Assembly (NCBI RefSeq): GCF_014204975.1
Contig: NZ_JACHMM010000001.1
Coordinates: 248,001-312,000 of the forward strand
Source of the DNA: Jiangella mangrovi
GTDB lineage: Bacteria; Actinomycetota; Actinomycetes; Jiangellales; Jiangellaceae
DNA length: 64,000 nucleotides
Direction: 5' to 3'
The notes beneath the pieces were generated by a model. It was given only the letters and a program-made list of their open reading frames with translations. It was not told the DNA's origin and did no database searches. Of this stretch, positions 26,721-35,305 are shown one piece after another (the first letter of the stretch is position 1; each line of letters begins with the position of its first letter). A program made the position numbers and the translations under genes.

Positions 26721-27856
26721 AGACCCTGGAGATCGTGGCCGTCGAGGCGCTGGCGCTGCGGCTCGGCCTGGACGGCGCGCCCGACCGCGGCGGCCCGGAC
26801 TACCGCGCGCCGCACGAGCGGCCGACCATCTACTCCCCCAGCCGCGAGACCGTGTTCGTCCGCATCGAGACGTCCGGCGGACTGGTCGGCTGGGGCGAGG
26901 CGCTGGTGCCGGTCGGGCCGCGGGTGGTCGCGGCGATCGTCGAGGACCTGCTGACGCCCGCGCTGCTGGGTGCCGACGCCGCCGACGTGCGGCCGCTGCG
27001 GTTCCGGCTGGGCGAGCTGATGCGCGAGCGCGGCCATCTCGGCGGGCACCAGGCCGACGCACTGGCGGCGGTCGACATCGCGCTGTGGGACCTGCTCGGG
27101 CGGGCGACCGGCCTGTCCGTGGCCACGCTGCTGGGCGGGGCGTTCCGGCGCCGGATCCCCAGCTACCTCACGTCCGTCGGCACCGCGACCACGCCCGAGG
27201 AGCTGCGCGCGCACTGGGACGGCGGCATCCGGCGGTTCAAGCTGCACCTCGGCCCGTCCGTCGAGGAGTCGCTCGCCGTGTTCGAGCGGGCCGCGGCCAC
27301 CCTGCCGGACGCCCACTTCGCCGTCGACGTGCACTGCCGCCTGGACGGCCCGTCGGCGCTGCGGCTGGCCCGCGAGCTCTCCGCCCGCGGGGCCTGGTTC
27401 CTCGAGTCGGCGCTGCCGGCCGAGCACGCCCGCGGCTACGCCGCGCTGGCGGCCGCCGCCGACCTGCCGATCGCGGCCGGCGAGGCGCACCGGCACCGCT
27501 ACGAGGTGGCCGACTGGCTGGCCCTCGACGCGCTGGACCTGTACCAGCCGGACATCGGCCGCACCGGGATCACCGAGGGCAACGCGATCGCCACCCTGGT
27601 CAACGCCGCCTACCGGCCGATCCTGCCGCACCACTCGGCGGCGCTCGGGCTGGCCCTGGCGGCCGGCCTGCACGTGGCGGCCGCCGCCGACGACGCACCC
27701 TTCTTCGAGTACTCGCCGGGCACGCTCGAGCTGGCGAACAGCGTGCTGGCCGAGCCGATCGTCGCCGACCCCGACGCCTACCTGTTGCCCGACGGCCCCG
27801 GCCTCGGCATCGTCGTCGACGAGGACAAGGTCCGTGCCGCCGTCGTCGCGCGCTGA
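26717..27856 (+). CDS. mandelate racemase/enolase-superfamily sugar-acid dehydratase
   Basis: 379 residues from GTG 26717 (GTGA overlap with the GH78 stop). Capping domain about 1-130; barrel with FKLHLGPS, DVHCR, FLESALPAEH, AAGEAH and PHHSAAL. Paralog of the minus-strand dehydratase at 18.4 kb, but with a different active-site loop set (CR instead of HW after the first ligand), so the substrate probably differs. A likely candidate for L-rhamnonate dehydratase in this operon. Its last 79 bp overlap the 3' end of the convergent HNH gene. Confidence 0.9.
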   Translation: MKTLEIVAVEALALRLGLDGAPDRGGPDYRAPHERPTIYSPSRETVFVRIETSGGLVGWGEALVPVGPRVVAAIVEDLLTPALLGADAADVRPLRFRLGELMRERGHLGGHQADALAAVDIALWDLLGRATGLSVATLLGGAFRRRIPSYLTSVGTATTPEELRAHWDGGIRRFKLHLGPSVEESLAVFERAAATLPDAHFAVDVHCRLDGPSALRLARELSARGAWFLESALPAEHARGYAALAAAADLPIAAGEAHRHRYEVADWLALDALDLYQPDIGRTGITEGNAIATLVNAAYRPILPHHSAALGLALAAGLHVAAAADDAPFFEYSPGTLELANSVLAEPIVADPDAYLLPDGPGLGIVVDEDKVRAAVVAR

Positions 27857-29361
27857 CCGCCCGGCCTCCTCCTCACGATCGGCCCGATCCGTTCCGGCGG
27901 TCTTCGAAAGATGTGTCCGGTGGGACTTCGCCATCGGGTGGTGCCGTCGGGCCCGCGGGTGACGGTCCACCCGCCGCGGTGCTTGAGCAGGTGATGCGTC
28001 TCGCAGAGGGTGTGGCAGTTGGCCGCGCAGGTGGTCCCGCCGGCGGCGAACTCCTTGATGTGGTCGATGTCGCAGCCGCGGGCGGGCCGGTGGCAGCCGG
28101 GCATCCGGCAGGTCCGGTCCCGCGCGGTGATGAAGTCGGCCAGCGCCTGGGACGGCCGATACCGGGTGCGCCCCATGTCGAGCAGGTGTCCGGTGCCGGG
28201 ATCGGTGCGCAGCCAGGTCCACACCCCTTCATCGGCCAGCGTGCGAGCGACATCGGCGGAGATGGGCCCGTAGCCCTCGAGCTCACCCGGCTCATCGCTC
28301 AACCCCACCAGCGACCCGAACGGGATCGTCACGTGCACGCTCACCGGCCGCGCCCGCCGCCGCGGCGCAGTGGTTCCGGGAGCGGCCACGGCGGCGGCGG
28401 TGGCGGTGTCGCCAGGTGCGGTCGCGGCGGTCGGATGGCCGAACATCGCGTGGCCGGTGGCGCCGTCGGCACACGCCGTCAGCGCGGCCCACCCGAGTTC
28501 GGCGAGCGCGTCGGCGCGGCGCTGGTCCTTCGACCTGACCGGCCCACCCGCCGCGGCGTCCGCCCGCTTCAAGTCCGCGGCGGCGGCGTTCAGCGCGGTG
28601 TTCAGGGCGGCGGCATCCTCGGCCGGCAACCGCGCCTCCAGCTGCGCCATCCCATCACTGGCCGGGGTCACCACGACATAGCGGGAGTCGCGGGCGACCT
28701 GGTGCCGCTCGGCCGCCGACACCGGCGCCAACTCGTGCAGGAGTTGCCGGATCAGCTTCCGCAACGCCACCGAGTCCAGCTGCGGCGCCCGCGGCAGCAC
28801 GGCCGCCTCCACCCGCCGGCGCACACCCGGGTCCTGCCCGCCCAGCTCGTCCAGGATCGCCCGGACTCGCCGCCAGTCGATCAACCCCGCCCACCACGCC
28901 GCCCACGTCTCCGGGAAGTCGCGTAAGAGTTGCACTGCGGGCCCGACCATGCCCTCGGCCTGCTTGGCCGTCAGCTGACACCGCCCCGCCACCACCACCG
29001 CCGCGTTCGTCACCGGGTTCACCGACCGATACCCCGTCTCAGCGGGCCGCACCTCGGCACGCGCGGCCAGCTCGGCCAACGCCTTCGCCTCGCCCGCGGC
29101 CACCCACGCGGCCAGCCGTCCCCACCCGGCAACCCTCTCGACCGCGTCATACACATCCGTCGTCGACGATGCTCGCCGATCCGCCAGCCGGGCCAGCAGC
29201 GCCGCCAACTCCGGCCCCACCGAAGCCGCATCGATGTCCAGCACCGCCGCCGAACCCTCCGCATACGAGGCAGCCACCCCATCCAACAGGGCACGCAGCT
29301 CGGCATCCATCACCGGAGCATCACCCGGCAACGGAGCAGACAGATCGGCGTCTTCGAACAT
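27778..29361 (-). CDS. DUF222 / HNH endonuclease domain protein
   Basis: 527 residues. Central alpha-helical DUF222 region (about 40-330), an Ala/Thr/Pro linker, and a C-terminal HNH nuclease (about 418-460) with CRMPGCH, CDIDHI and NCHTLCETHH, the zinc-clasped HNH form. Such genes occur in many copies in actinobacterial genomes and are often treated as selfish or mobile; their role is unproven. Start set at ATG 29361 because a consensus promoter points exactly to it. The C-terminal tail beyond the nuclease is encoded opposite the end of the dehydratase gene. Confidence 0.88.
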   Translation of the reverse strand: MFEDADLSAPLPGDAPVMDAELRALLDGVAASYAEGSAAVLDIDAASVGPELAALLARLADRRASSTTDVYDAVERVAGWGRLAAWVAAGEAKALAELAARAEVRPAETGYRSVNPVTNAAVVVAGRCQLTAKQAEGMVGPAVQLLRDFPETWAAWWAGLIDWRRVRAILDELGGQDPGVRRRVEAAVLPRAPQLDSVALRKLIRQLLHELAPVSAAERHQVARDSRYVVVTPASDGMAQLEARLPAEDAAALNTALNAAAADLKRADAAAGGPVRSKDQRRADALAELGWAALTACADGATGHAMFGHPTAATAPGDTATAAAVAAPGTTAPRRRARPVSVHVTIPFGSLVGLSDEPGELEGYGPISADVARTLADEGVWTWLRTDPGTGHLLDMGRTRYRPSQALADFITARDRTCRMPGCHRPARGCDIDHIKEFAAGGTTCAANCHTLCETHHLLKHRGGWTVTRGPDGTTRWRSPTGHIFRRPPERIGPIVRRRPGGQRATTAARTLSSSTTMPRPGPSGNR

Positions 29362-29368
29362 ATAAGTG

Positions 29369-29397
29369 ATCTTAGCTGCACCCATCGACAAGATCAA
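29369..29397 (-). promoter_or_regulatory. leaderless promoter of the HNH gene
   Basis: Minus strand: TTGATC (29397-29392), a 17-bp spacer, TAAGAT (29374-29369), then 7 nt to the A of ATG 29361. Spacing predicts transcription starting at the start codon; no SD is present. Confidence 0.75.
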
Positions 29398-29411
29398 CTC
29401 GGGCCGCGCGG

Positions 29412-29417
29412 TACCGT
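29412..29417 (+). promoter_or_regulatory. -10 box of the epimerase-like gene
   Basis: TACCGT fits TANNNT and ends 6 nt before ATG 29424, again consistent with a leaderless message. The -35 region is not convincing. Confidence 0.45.
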
Positions 29418-29423
29418 GCCGCC

Positions 29424-30188
29424 ATGACCGCTGTCCTCGTGACCGGGGCGGCCGGCGGGGTCGCCGGGCACCTCCGCTCCGGCCTGACCGGTCTCGACCT
29501 GCGCGTCGTCGACACCCGCGAGGTGGCCGGCTGGGACGGCGCCGAGGTCCGCACCGGCGACCTCACCGACCCGGACGTCGCGGCCGCGGCCGTCGAGGGC
29601 ATGGACGCGGTCGTGCACCTGGCGGCCAACCCGCATCCCGGCGCCGCGTGGAGCGAGCTGCGCGGGCCGAACGCCGACGCCGTCGTCACCCTGCTCGACG
29701 CCGCACGGAAGGCCGGCGTCGGCAGGGTGGTGCTTGCCAGTTCCGTGCACGCCGTGGGCGGCTACGTGGCCGATGGCCTGCCGGCGGGCACGGTCATCGA
29801 CCCGGCCTGGCCCGCACGGCCGTGCTGCGCCTACGGCGCCACCAAGGTGTTCGCCGAGGCGTACGGGCGCAGCGTCGCCGACGGCGGCGAACTGTCGGTG
29901 CTGTGCCTGCGGCTGGGCGGCGTGCTGGCGCGGCCCACGGACACCGGCAACCTCATCGGCTGGCTGGCGCCGTCGGACCTGCGGCGGCTGGTGCTGGCGG
30001 CCCTCGAGGCGGACGTGCGCTATGGCTGCTACTTCGGGGTGTCGGCGAACACCCGCGGGGTCTTCGACTACGCCAACGCGACCGCCGAGCTGGGCTACCG
30101 GCCCGAACTCGACTCCGAGGCCTACGCCGCCGACGTCACCCCCGGCGACGGCGGCCTGTGCCGCTGGCGCGGCGAGAGCACGCCCTAG
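29424..30188 (+). CDS. NAD-dependent epimerase/dehydratase family protein
   Basis: 254 residues, extended SDR. NAD-binding GAAGGVAG at 8-15, acidic residue after the second strand (VVDTRE), catalytic YGATK (Tyr-x3-Lys) and Ser in LASSVHAVGG. The length and the absence of a large substrate domain resemble uronate dehydrogenase (oxidation of galacturonate or glucuronate). That would suit the pectin-like theme of the neighbouring loci but is only suggestive. Its TAG stop and that of the convergent regulator gene share the palindrome CTAG. Confidence 0.82.
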   Translation: MTAVLVTGAAGGVAGHLRSGLTGLDLRVVDTREVAGWDGAEVRTGDLTDPDVAAAAVEGMDAVVHLAANPHPGAAWSELRGPNADAVVTLLDAARKAGVGRVVLASSVHAVGGYVADGLPAGTVIDPAWPARPCCAYGATKVFAEAYGRSVADGGELSVLCLRLGGVLARPTDTGNLIGWLAPSDLRRLVLAALEADVRYGCYFGVSANTRGVFDYANATAELGYRPELDSEAYAADVTPGDGGLCRWRGESTP

Positions 30189-33136
30189 GACGCCGCGGTG
30201 TCGAGCAGGCCGTCGCGGTGGGCGATGGCCGCCGCTTCGCCGCGGCCCGACGCGCCGAGTTTGGCCAAAATGTTCGACACGTGCACGCTGGCGGTCTTGG
30301 AGCTGATGAACAGCGTCTCGCCGATCTCGCGGTTGCTGCGGCCCTGGGCGACCAGCCGCAGCACCTCGTGCTCGCGCACCGTCAGCCCGGACGGCGCGAC
30401 CCGCGGCGAGGGAACGCCCGAGACCAGCGGCAGGTGCGCCCGCCGGGAGAGGTCGTCGACCCAGGCGCGGAAGAGCCCCGCGCCCACCGCGTCGGCCGAG
30501 GCGGCCGCGGCCCGCAGCGCCTCGAGGGCGCCGTCGCGGTCGCCGGCCTCGATCAGCGCCCGGCCGAGCCGGTAGCCGGCGTACGAGACCAGGTGGACCG
30601 GGCCCTCGGCCGCCTCGAGCGCGACGAGCGCCCGCTGCCAGGCCGCGGCGTCGGTGCCACCCAGCCCACTCAGCTCGGCGTCGACCAGCAGGGACCAGAG
30701 GTCGACCGGCCAGCCGCGCGCCGCGTGGTCGGTGAGCGCCCGCAGCCATTCGACGTCGGCTTCGAGGCCCTGGGTGCCGCCCGCCGCCCGGATGCGCGCA
30801 CCGAGCGCCTGGGCGCCGGCGAACGCCAGCGGGAGGTCGTAGCCCGGCACGGCGGCGTCGATGCGACTGCCCACCTCGGCGAAGACCGCGCCCCAGGCCC
30901 GCTCGGCGTCGCCCTGAGCCAGCGCGACATCGGCCTCGAGCCGCGCCACCAGCCGGCTGTCCTGCGGGAGCACGGCCCGGCGGGTCATGCCGGCGCGCAG
31001 CCGCTCGACCGCGGTGGCCGCCGCCTCGACCTCGCCGCGCCAGAGCCCGAGCCAGGCCTTGAGGCCGATCATGTGCCGCTCGTGGTTGGGCGGCGGTACC
31101 AGCTCGAGGCCGCGCTCGATCATGCGCTCGGCCCGCTCCCAGTCGCCCAGCGCCAGCATGGGCTCGGCGGCGTTGCCGGCCAGCACGACGCCCGAGGTGC
31201 GCTTGCGCCCGCGCTGACGGGCGAGCTCGTAGCCCTCGGTGGCGACGTCGACGGCGTCGCGGTAGCGCCCGAGCAGGGTGTAGGCGTCGGAGAGGTTGAC
31301 GAAGTAGCGGTGCAGGTGGTCGGGCTCGGAGGTGGCCGTGATTCCGGCCAGCCGCAGCTCGGCGAGCGCCCGCTCGGCGTCGCCCATGTGCACCCAGGCG
31401 GTGCCGCGGGTGACGTGGGCGGAGGCGACGATGCGGTCGAGGCCGATGGCCGCGGCCACCCGCTCGGCCTCGTCGGCGACCTCGAGGCACTCCTCGAACC
31501 GCCAGTCGAGCATGAGCATGGTGGCCAGCCAGTCGAGCGCCTCGGCCCGCTGCACCGACGGCTCGGCCGGGATGAGCTCGCGCGCCTCCATGAGCGCCTC
31601 GATGGCGCCGGGGCGGCCGAGCCGGTTGGTCACGCTGCCCAGCTGCGCGAGCAGCCAGCCGGCCCGGGCGGGGTCGGCGGTGCGGTCGACGAGCCGCAGC
31701 GCCTCTTTGACCAGCGAGAGCGTGCGCTCGAACTCGCCGGCGGCGTAGGCCTCGGTGGCCGCGCGGATGAGGACGTGGGGGCGGTCGCTGCCGGCCACCT
31801 TCTCGGGTTCGGCGACCTGGTCCCACAACTCCAACGCACGCTCGAGCAGCTGCTGCGCGGTGGCGTGGGCGTAGCTGCGGACCAGCTCGTCGGCGGCGGT
31901 GAGCGACCAGGCGAACGCGCGCTCGACGTCGTGCGCGGAGTACCAGTGGTGCGCGACCTCGGCGGCGGTAGGCCCGTGCGGCATCAGTTCGGGGTGTGCC
32001 TCGAGCGCCTGCGCGTACCGGGCGTGCATGCGCGCGTGCTCGCCCGGCAGCATGTCGTCGTGCAGGGCCTCGCGCAGCAGCGCGTGCCGGAAGGCGTAGC
32101 CGTCGCCGTCGACCACGATGACTCCGGCCGAGACGGCCTCGCGCAGCGCCGCCTCGAGCGCGCCGGACTGCTCCTCGGCCACGAGCTCGAGCACCGAGTG
32201 GTCGACGCGGTTGCCGGCCGCCGACATGAGCCGCAGCAGGCGCTGGGTGTCCTCGGTCAGCGGCTCGACCCGGACCAGCAGCAGGTCGCGCAGCGAGCCG
32301 GGCAGTTCGGAACAGCCGCCGTCGACGTCGACCCAGGCCAGCTCTTCGACGAAGAACGGGATGCCCTCGCTGCGCTGGACGATGCGCTGCACGTGGGCGT
32401 GCTCGGGCGGACGGCCCAGGAGCCCGCGCAGCTGCAGCACGACCTCGTCGGCGTCGAGGCGGGGCAGCTCGATGCGGTGCACCTGGCGCAGGCGGTCGAG
32501 CTCGGCCAGCAGCGGGCGCAGCGGATGACCACGGTGCAGCTCGTCGGTGCGGTAGGTGACGACGAGCAGCAGCCGGGACTCGCGCACGCCGCGCACCATG
32601 AAGCGCAGGAGGTCGCGGGTGGGGCTGTCGGCCCACTGGAGGTCCTCGAGCAGCACCACCAGCGGCCGCTCGGCGGCGACGCGCTCGAGCAGCGACGAGA
32701 CCACCTCGTAGAGCCGGCCGCGACCCTCGGGCCCCTCGACCGGCGCGACGCCCAGCTCGGGCACCAGCCCGGCCAGCGCGTCGGCGCCCGGCCCGGCCAG
32801 CTCGAGCAGGCGCTCTGCCCCGAACTCGGCGTACAGCCCGCGCAGCGCGCCGACCAATGGCGCGAACGCGGGCCCCTCGCCGTCGAGCGGCACCGACTGC
32901 CCGATGACCGCGCGGGCGCCGTCGGCCACCACCTCGGCGACGAACTCCTCGGTGAGCCGGGTCTTGCCGATGCCCGCCTCGCCCCCGACGAGGACGGTGA
33001 CCGGCTCGCCCCCGCGCGCGGTGGCGTAGGCCTCGCGCAGGTCGGCGAGCTGCCGCTCCCTGCCGACGAGACCCGTGGCGCGGGCGACGTGGATGGGCAC
33101 GTCACTCATCCTGCCACCCGCGACCGACAGTCTCAT
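30185..33136 (-). CDS. large LuxR-type (LAL) ATPase regulator
   Basis: 983 residues. N-terminal AAA/STAND ATPase with Walker A GEAGIGKT (52-59) and a Walker B region (LVVLLEDLQWAD), a long helical TPR-like middle (about 380-880), and a C-terminal LuxR helix-turn-helix (LTVREHEVLRLVAQGRSNREI). This is the MalT-like LAL class, which couples inducer and ATP binding to activation. ATG 33136 is supported by GGGGGA about 8 nt upstream. Target unknown; the CCTNAG array 320 bp upstream is a candidate. Confidence 0.9.
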   Translation of the reverse strand: MRLSVAGGRMSDVPIHVARATGLVGRERQLADLREAYATARGGEPVTVLVGGEAGIGKTRLTEEFVAEVVADGARAVIGQSVPLDGEGPAFAPLVGALRGLYAEFGAERLLELAGPGADALAGLVPELGVAPVEGPEGRGRLYEVVSSLLERVAAERPLVVLLEDLQWADSPTRDLLRFMVRGVRESRLLLVVTYRTDELHRGHPLRPLLAELDRLRQVHRIELPRLDADEVVLQLRGLLGRPPEHAHVQRIVQRSEGIPFFVEELAWVDVDGGCSELPGSLRDLLLVRVEPLTEDTQRLLRLMSAAGNRVDHSVLELVAEEQSGALEAALREAVSAGVIVVDGDGYAFRHALLREALHDDMLPGEHARMHARYAQALEAHPELMPHGPTAAEVAHHWYSAHDVERAFAWSLTAADELVRSYAHATAQQLLERALELWDQVAEPEKVAGSDRPHVLIRAATEAYAAGEFERTLSLVKEALRLVDRTADPARAGWLLAQLGSVTNRLGRPGAIEALMEARELIPAEPSVQRAEALDWLATMLMLDWRFEECLEVADEAERVAAAIGLDRIVASAHVTRGTAWVHMGDAERALAELRLAGITATSEPDHLHRYFVNLSDAYTLLGRYRDAVDVATEGYELARQRGRKRTSGVVLAGNAAEPMLALGDWERAERMIERGLELVPPPNHERHMIGLKAWLGLWRGEVEAAATAVERLRAGMTRRAVLPQDSRLVARLEADVALAQGDAERAWGAVFAEVGSRIDAAVPGYDLPLAFAGAQALGARIRAAGGTQGLEADVEWLRALTDHAARGWPVDLWSLLVDAELSGLGGTDAAAWQRALVALEAAEGPVHLVSYAGYRLGRALIEAGDRDGALEALRAAAASADAVGAGLFRAWVDDLSRRAHLPLVSGVPSPRVAPSGLTVREHEVLRLVAQGRSNREIGETLFISSKTASVHVSNILAKLGASGRGEAAAIAHRDGLLDTAAS

Positions 33137-33169
33137 CGTGGTTTCCCCCGGGCAGATCCGGACCCGGTC

Positions 33170-33364
33170 TCAAGCCGTGCGAGCCCGGCTGCGGGCCGTG
33201 GCGCGGGCCTGCGCACGCGCCGCGCGGGCGGCCTTGCGGCCGTTGCCCCGCCGGAACACGGCCCGCGCCTGCCGCGCCAGGCCGTCGCGGCGTGCCTCGG
33301 CCTGCAGGTCGCGCGACCGCTGGTCGTGGACGATGAATGCTGCGTAGTCCCCGTTGATGCTCAT
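33170..33364 (-). CDS. small basic protein of unknown function
   Basis: 64 residues beginning MSINGDYAAFIVHDQRSRDL, followed by an Arg/Ala-rich helical tail. GAGGAG lies about 10 nt before the ATG. Small proteins with this kind of start and a charged helix are common in actinobacteria, often beside regulators. Nothing indicates a function. It ends 33 bp before the LAL regulator and could be co-transcribed with it. Confidence 0.55.
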   Translation of the reverse strand: MSINGDYAAFIVHDQRSRDLQAEARRDGLARQARAVFRRGNGRKAARAARAQARATARSRARTA

Positions 33365-33459
33365 GATGCTCTGGCTCCTCGCCGTACTCGTTTCCCTCTG
33401 TCATCGAGCATCGTGCTGAGGCACCGTGTGACACATCGGGAGACTGCCGCATTGCGAGC

Positions 33460-33528
33460 CCTGAGCTGCGTCTAAGCCCGCCTCAGACGCCGCCTAAGGC
33501 CCCCTGAGGACGCCTTAGACGACCTCAG
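33460..33528. promoter_or_regulatory. helically phased array of seven CCTNAG-like sites
   Basis: Hexamers at 33460 (CCTGAG), 33471 (TCTAAG), 33481 (CCTCAG), 33493 (CCTAAG), 33503 (CCTGAG), 33513 (CCTTAG) and 33523 (CCTCAG), spaced 11, 10, 12, 10, 10 and 10 bp. All therefore face one side of the helix. The array is in the 240-bp gap between the LAL regulator/small protein and the exporter operon. Alternative: CGTCTAAG (33469) / CTTAGACG (33514) and CTAAGGC/GCCTTAG can pair as a nested stem-loop. Confidence 0.7.
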
Positions 33529-33605
33529 GCGTCCACCGGACGGTGGACCCTGCGCCCCACCGCGCGGTGCTCGTGCCGGCCGCTCGGCACCGGCATCGTG
33601 GAGCC

Positions 33606-34487
33606 ATGACCGCAGCGACATCCACCGCCATCCGCGTCCGCGGACTGCGCAAGACCTACGCCGGGGTGGCCGCCGTCGACGGGCTCGACCTCGACGTGGC
33701 GCACGGCGAGGTCTTCGCCCTGCTCGGCCCGAACGGCGCCGGGAAGACGACCACCGTCGAGATCCTCGAGGGCTACCGTGACCGCGACGCCGGCGAGGTC
33801 GCCGTCCTCGGCGCGGACCCCGCCCGCTCCGGACCCGCGTGGCGGGCCCGCATCGGCATCGTGCTGCAGACCTCCGCGGGGCTCGACGAGCTCTCCGTCC
33901 AGGAGCTGGTGCACCACTTCGCCGGCTACTATCCCGACCCGCGCGACCCCGACGAGGTCATCGCGGCCGTCGGGCTGGAGGCCAAGCGGGCCACCCGGGC
34001 CCGGCAGCTCTCCGGGGGACAGCGCCGCCGGCTCGACGTGGCGCTGGGCATCCTGGGCAACCCGGAGCTGCTTTTCCTCGACGAGCCCACCACCGGGTTC
34101 GACCCGGAGGCGCGGCGAGAGTTCTGGGCGCTCATCACCGCGCTGGCCGCCGACGGCACGACGATCATCCTCACCACCCACTACCTCGACGAGGCCGAGC
34201 ACCTGGCCGACCGTGTCGGCGTCATCACCGCCGGGCGCATCGTCGCCCTCGACACTCCCGACCGGCTCGGCGGCCGCGACCAGGACCAGGCGACCGTGCA
34301 CTGGACCGAGGACGGCCGGTCGCGTACCGAGCGAACTGCCACCCCCACCGCGCTGGTCGCGCAGCTGGCCGGCCGGCTCGGCGGCGAAGTTCCCGGCCTC
34401 GCCGTCACCCGGCCGACCCTCGAGGACGTGTACCTGCGGCTGATCGGCGACGGCGCCGACGCCCGGACCCTGGAGGTCGTGTCGTGA
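33606..34487 (+). CDS. ABC-2 type exporter ATPase
   Basis: 293 residues. Walker A GPNGAGKTT (41-49), signature LSGGQRRRLD, Walker B LLFLDEPTTG and the H-loop TTHYLDEAEH, plus a C-terminal extension as in DrrA/daunorubicin-resistance ATPases. Start ATG 33606 has only a short GGAG 2 nt upstream; a CATCGT at 33594-33599 could alternatively make it leaderless. First gene of a four-gene unit with its permease, histidine kinase and response regulator, a layout usual for antibiotic or lipid exporters controlled by their own sensor. Confidence 0.9.
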   Translation: MTAATSTAIRVRGLRKTYAGVAAVDGLDLDVAHGEVFALLGPNGAGKTTTVEILEGYRDRDAGEVAVLGADPARSGPAWRARIGIVLQTSAGLDELSVQELVHHFAGYYPDPRDPDEVIAAVGLEAKRATRARQLSGGQRRRLDVALGILGNPELLFLDEPTTGFDPEARREFWALITALAADGTTIILTTHYLDEAEHLADRVGVITAGRIVALDTPDRLGGRDQDQATVHWTEDGRSRTERTATPTALVAQLAGRLGGEVPGLAVTRPTLEDVYLRLIGDGADARTLEVVS

Positions 34488-35305
34488 GCACCACCGTGAA
34501 CCCCGCCTCCATCGCGAGGTCCCGCACCTCGCTGGAGCTGAAGACCTACTTCCGCGAGCGCGACTCCGTCATCTTCTCCTTCCTGTTCCCCGTCATCCTG
34601 CTCGGCATCTTCGCGGTGGTGTTCGGCGGCGACGACGTCGACCTGGGCGGCCAGCAGGGCGGCGTCGACTTCGCCCGCTACTTCCTGCCCGGCATGGTCG
34701 CGTCGGGCATCATGCTGGTCGCCTTCCAGACGCTGGCGATCGGCCTGGCCATCGAGCGCGAGGACGGCACGCTCAAGCGGCTGCGCGGCACGCCGATGCC
34801 GCCAGTGTCGTACTTCCTCGGCAAGGTCGGCATGATCCTCGTGGTCGGGCTGAGCCAGATCGCGCTGCTGCTGGTCGTCTCCGTGCTGGCGTTCGGGGTC
34901 GAGCTGCCCACGGAGCCGTCGAAGTGGCTCACGTTCGCCTGGTGCTACGTGCTCGGCAGCGCAGCGAGCGCCGTCCTGGGCATCGCGTTCTCGTCGGTGC
35001 CGAAGTCGGCGAAGAGCGCGTCCGCCGTCGTCGTGGGGCCCCTGATCGTGCTCCAGTTCATCTCCGGCGTGTTCTTCGTCTTCAACGACCTGCCAAGCTG
35101 GCTCCAGAACGTCGCATCGGTGTTCCCGCTGAAGTGGCTGGCGCAGGGGATGCGTTCGGTGTTCCTGCCCGACCACTTCGAGGGACTGGAGGTGTCCGGA
35201 TCATGGCAGCACGGCCCGACGGCGCTGATCCTGTCGCTGTGGCTGATCGTGGGCCTGGTGGCCTGCGTCAAGACGTTCCAGTGGCAGCGACGGGACGCCG
35301 GCTGA
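34484..35305 (+). CDS. ABC-2 type exporter permease
   Basis: 273 residues, six hydrophobic segments with the ABC-2 middle motif (REDGTLKRLRGTPMPP after segment 2). GTG 34484 overlaps the ATPase stop by 4 bp (GTGA) and has GGAGG 7 nt upstream. Forms the pore of the exporter as a dimer. Substrate unknown: DrrB-like permeases carry drugs, others lipids or peptides. Confidence 0.9.
   Translation: MSTTVNPASIARSRTSLELKTYFRERDSVIFSFLFPVILLGIFAVVFGGDDVDLGGQQGGVDFARYFLPGMVASGIMLVAFQTLAIGLAIEREDGTLKRLRGTPMPPVSYFLGKVGMILVVGLSQIALLLVVSVLAFGVELPTEPSKWLTFAWCYVLGSAASAVLGIAFSSVPKSAKSASAVVVGPLIVLQFISGVFFVFNDLPSWLQNVASVFPLKWLAQGMRSVFLPDHFEGLEVSGSWQHGPTALILSLWLIVGLVACVKTFQWQRRDAG

Noticed and set aside
33102..33452. 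116-codon minus-strand frame overlapping the small protein gene
   Set aside because: Pro/Arg/Gly-rich translation without SD; the 64-residue frame inside the same region has an SD and helical composition.
29366..33475. 1369-codon plus-strand frame through the epimerase and LAL regions
   Set aside because: Crosses a genuine gene in another frame and is antisense to the LAL regulator; no domain recognised.
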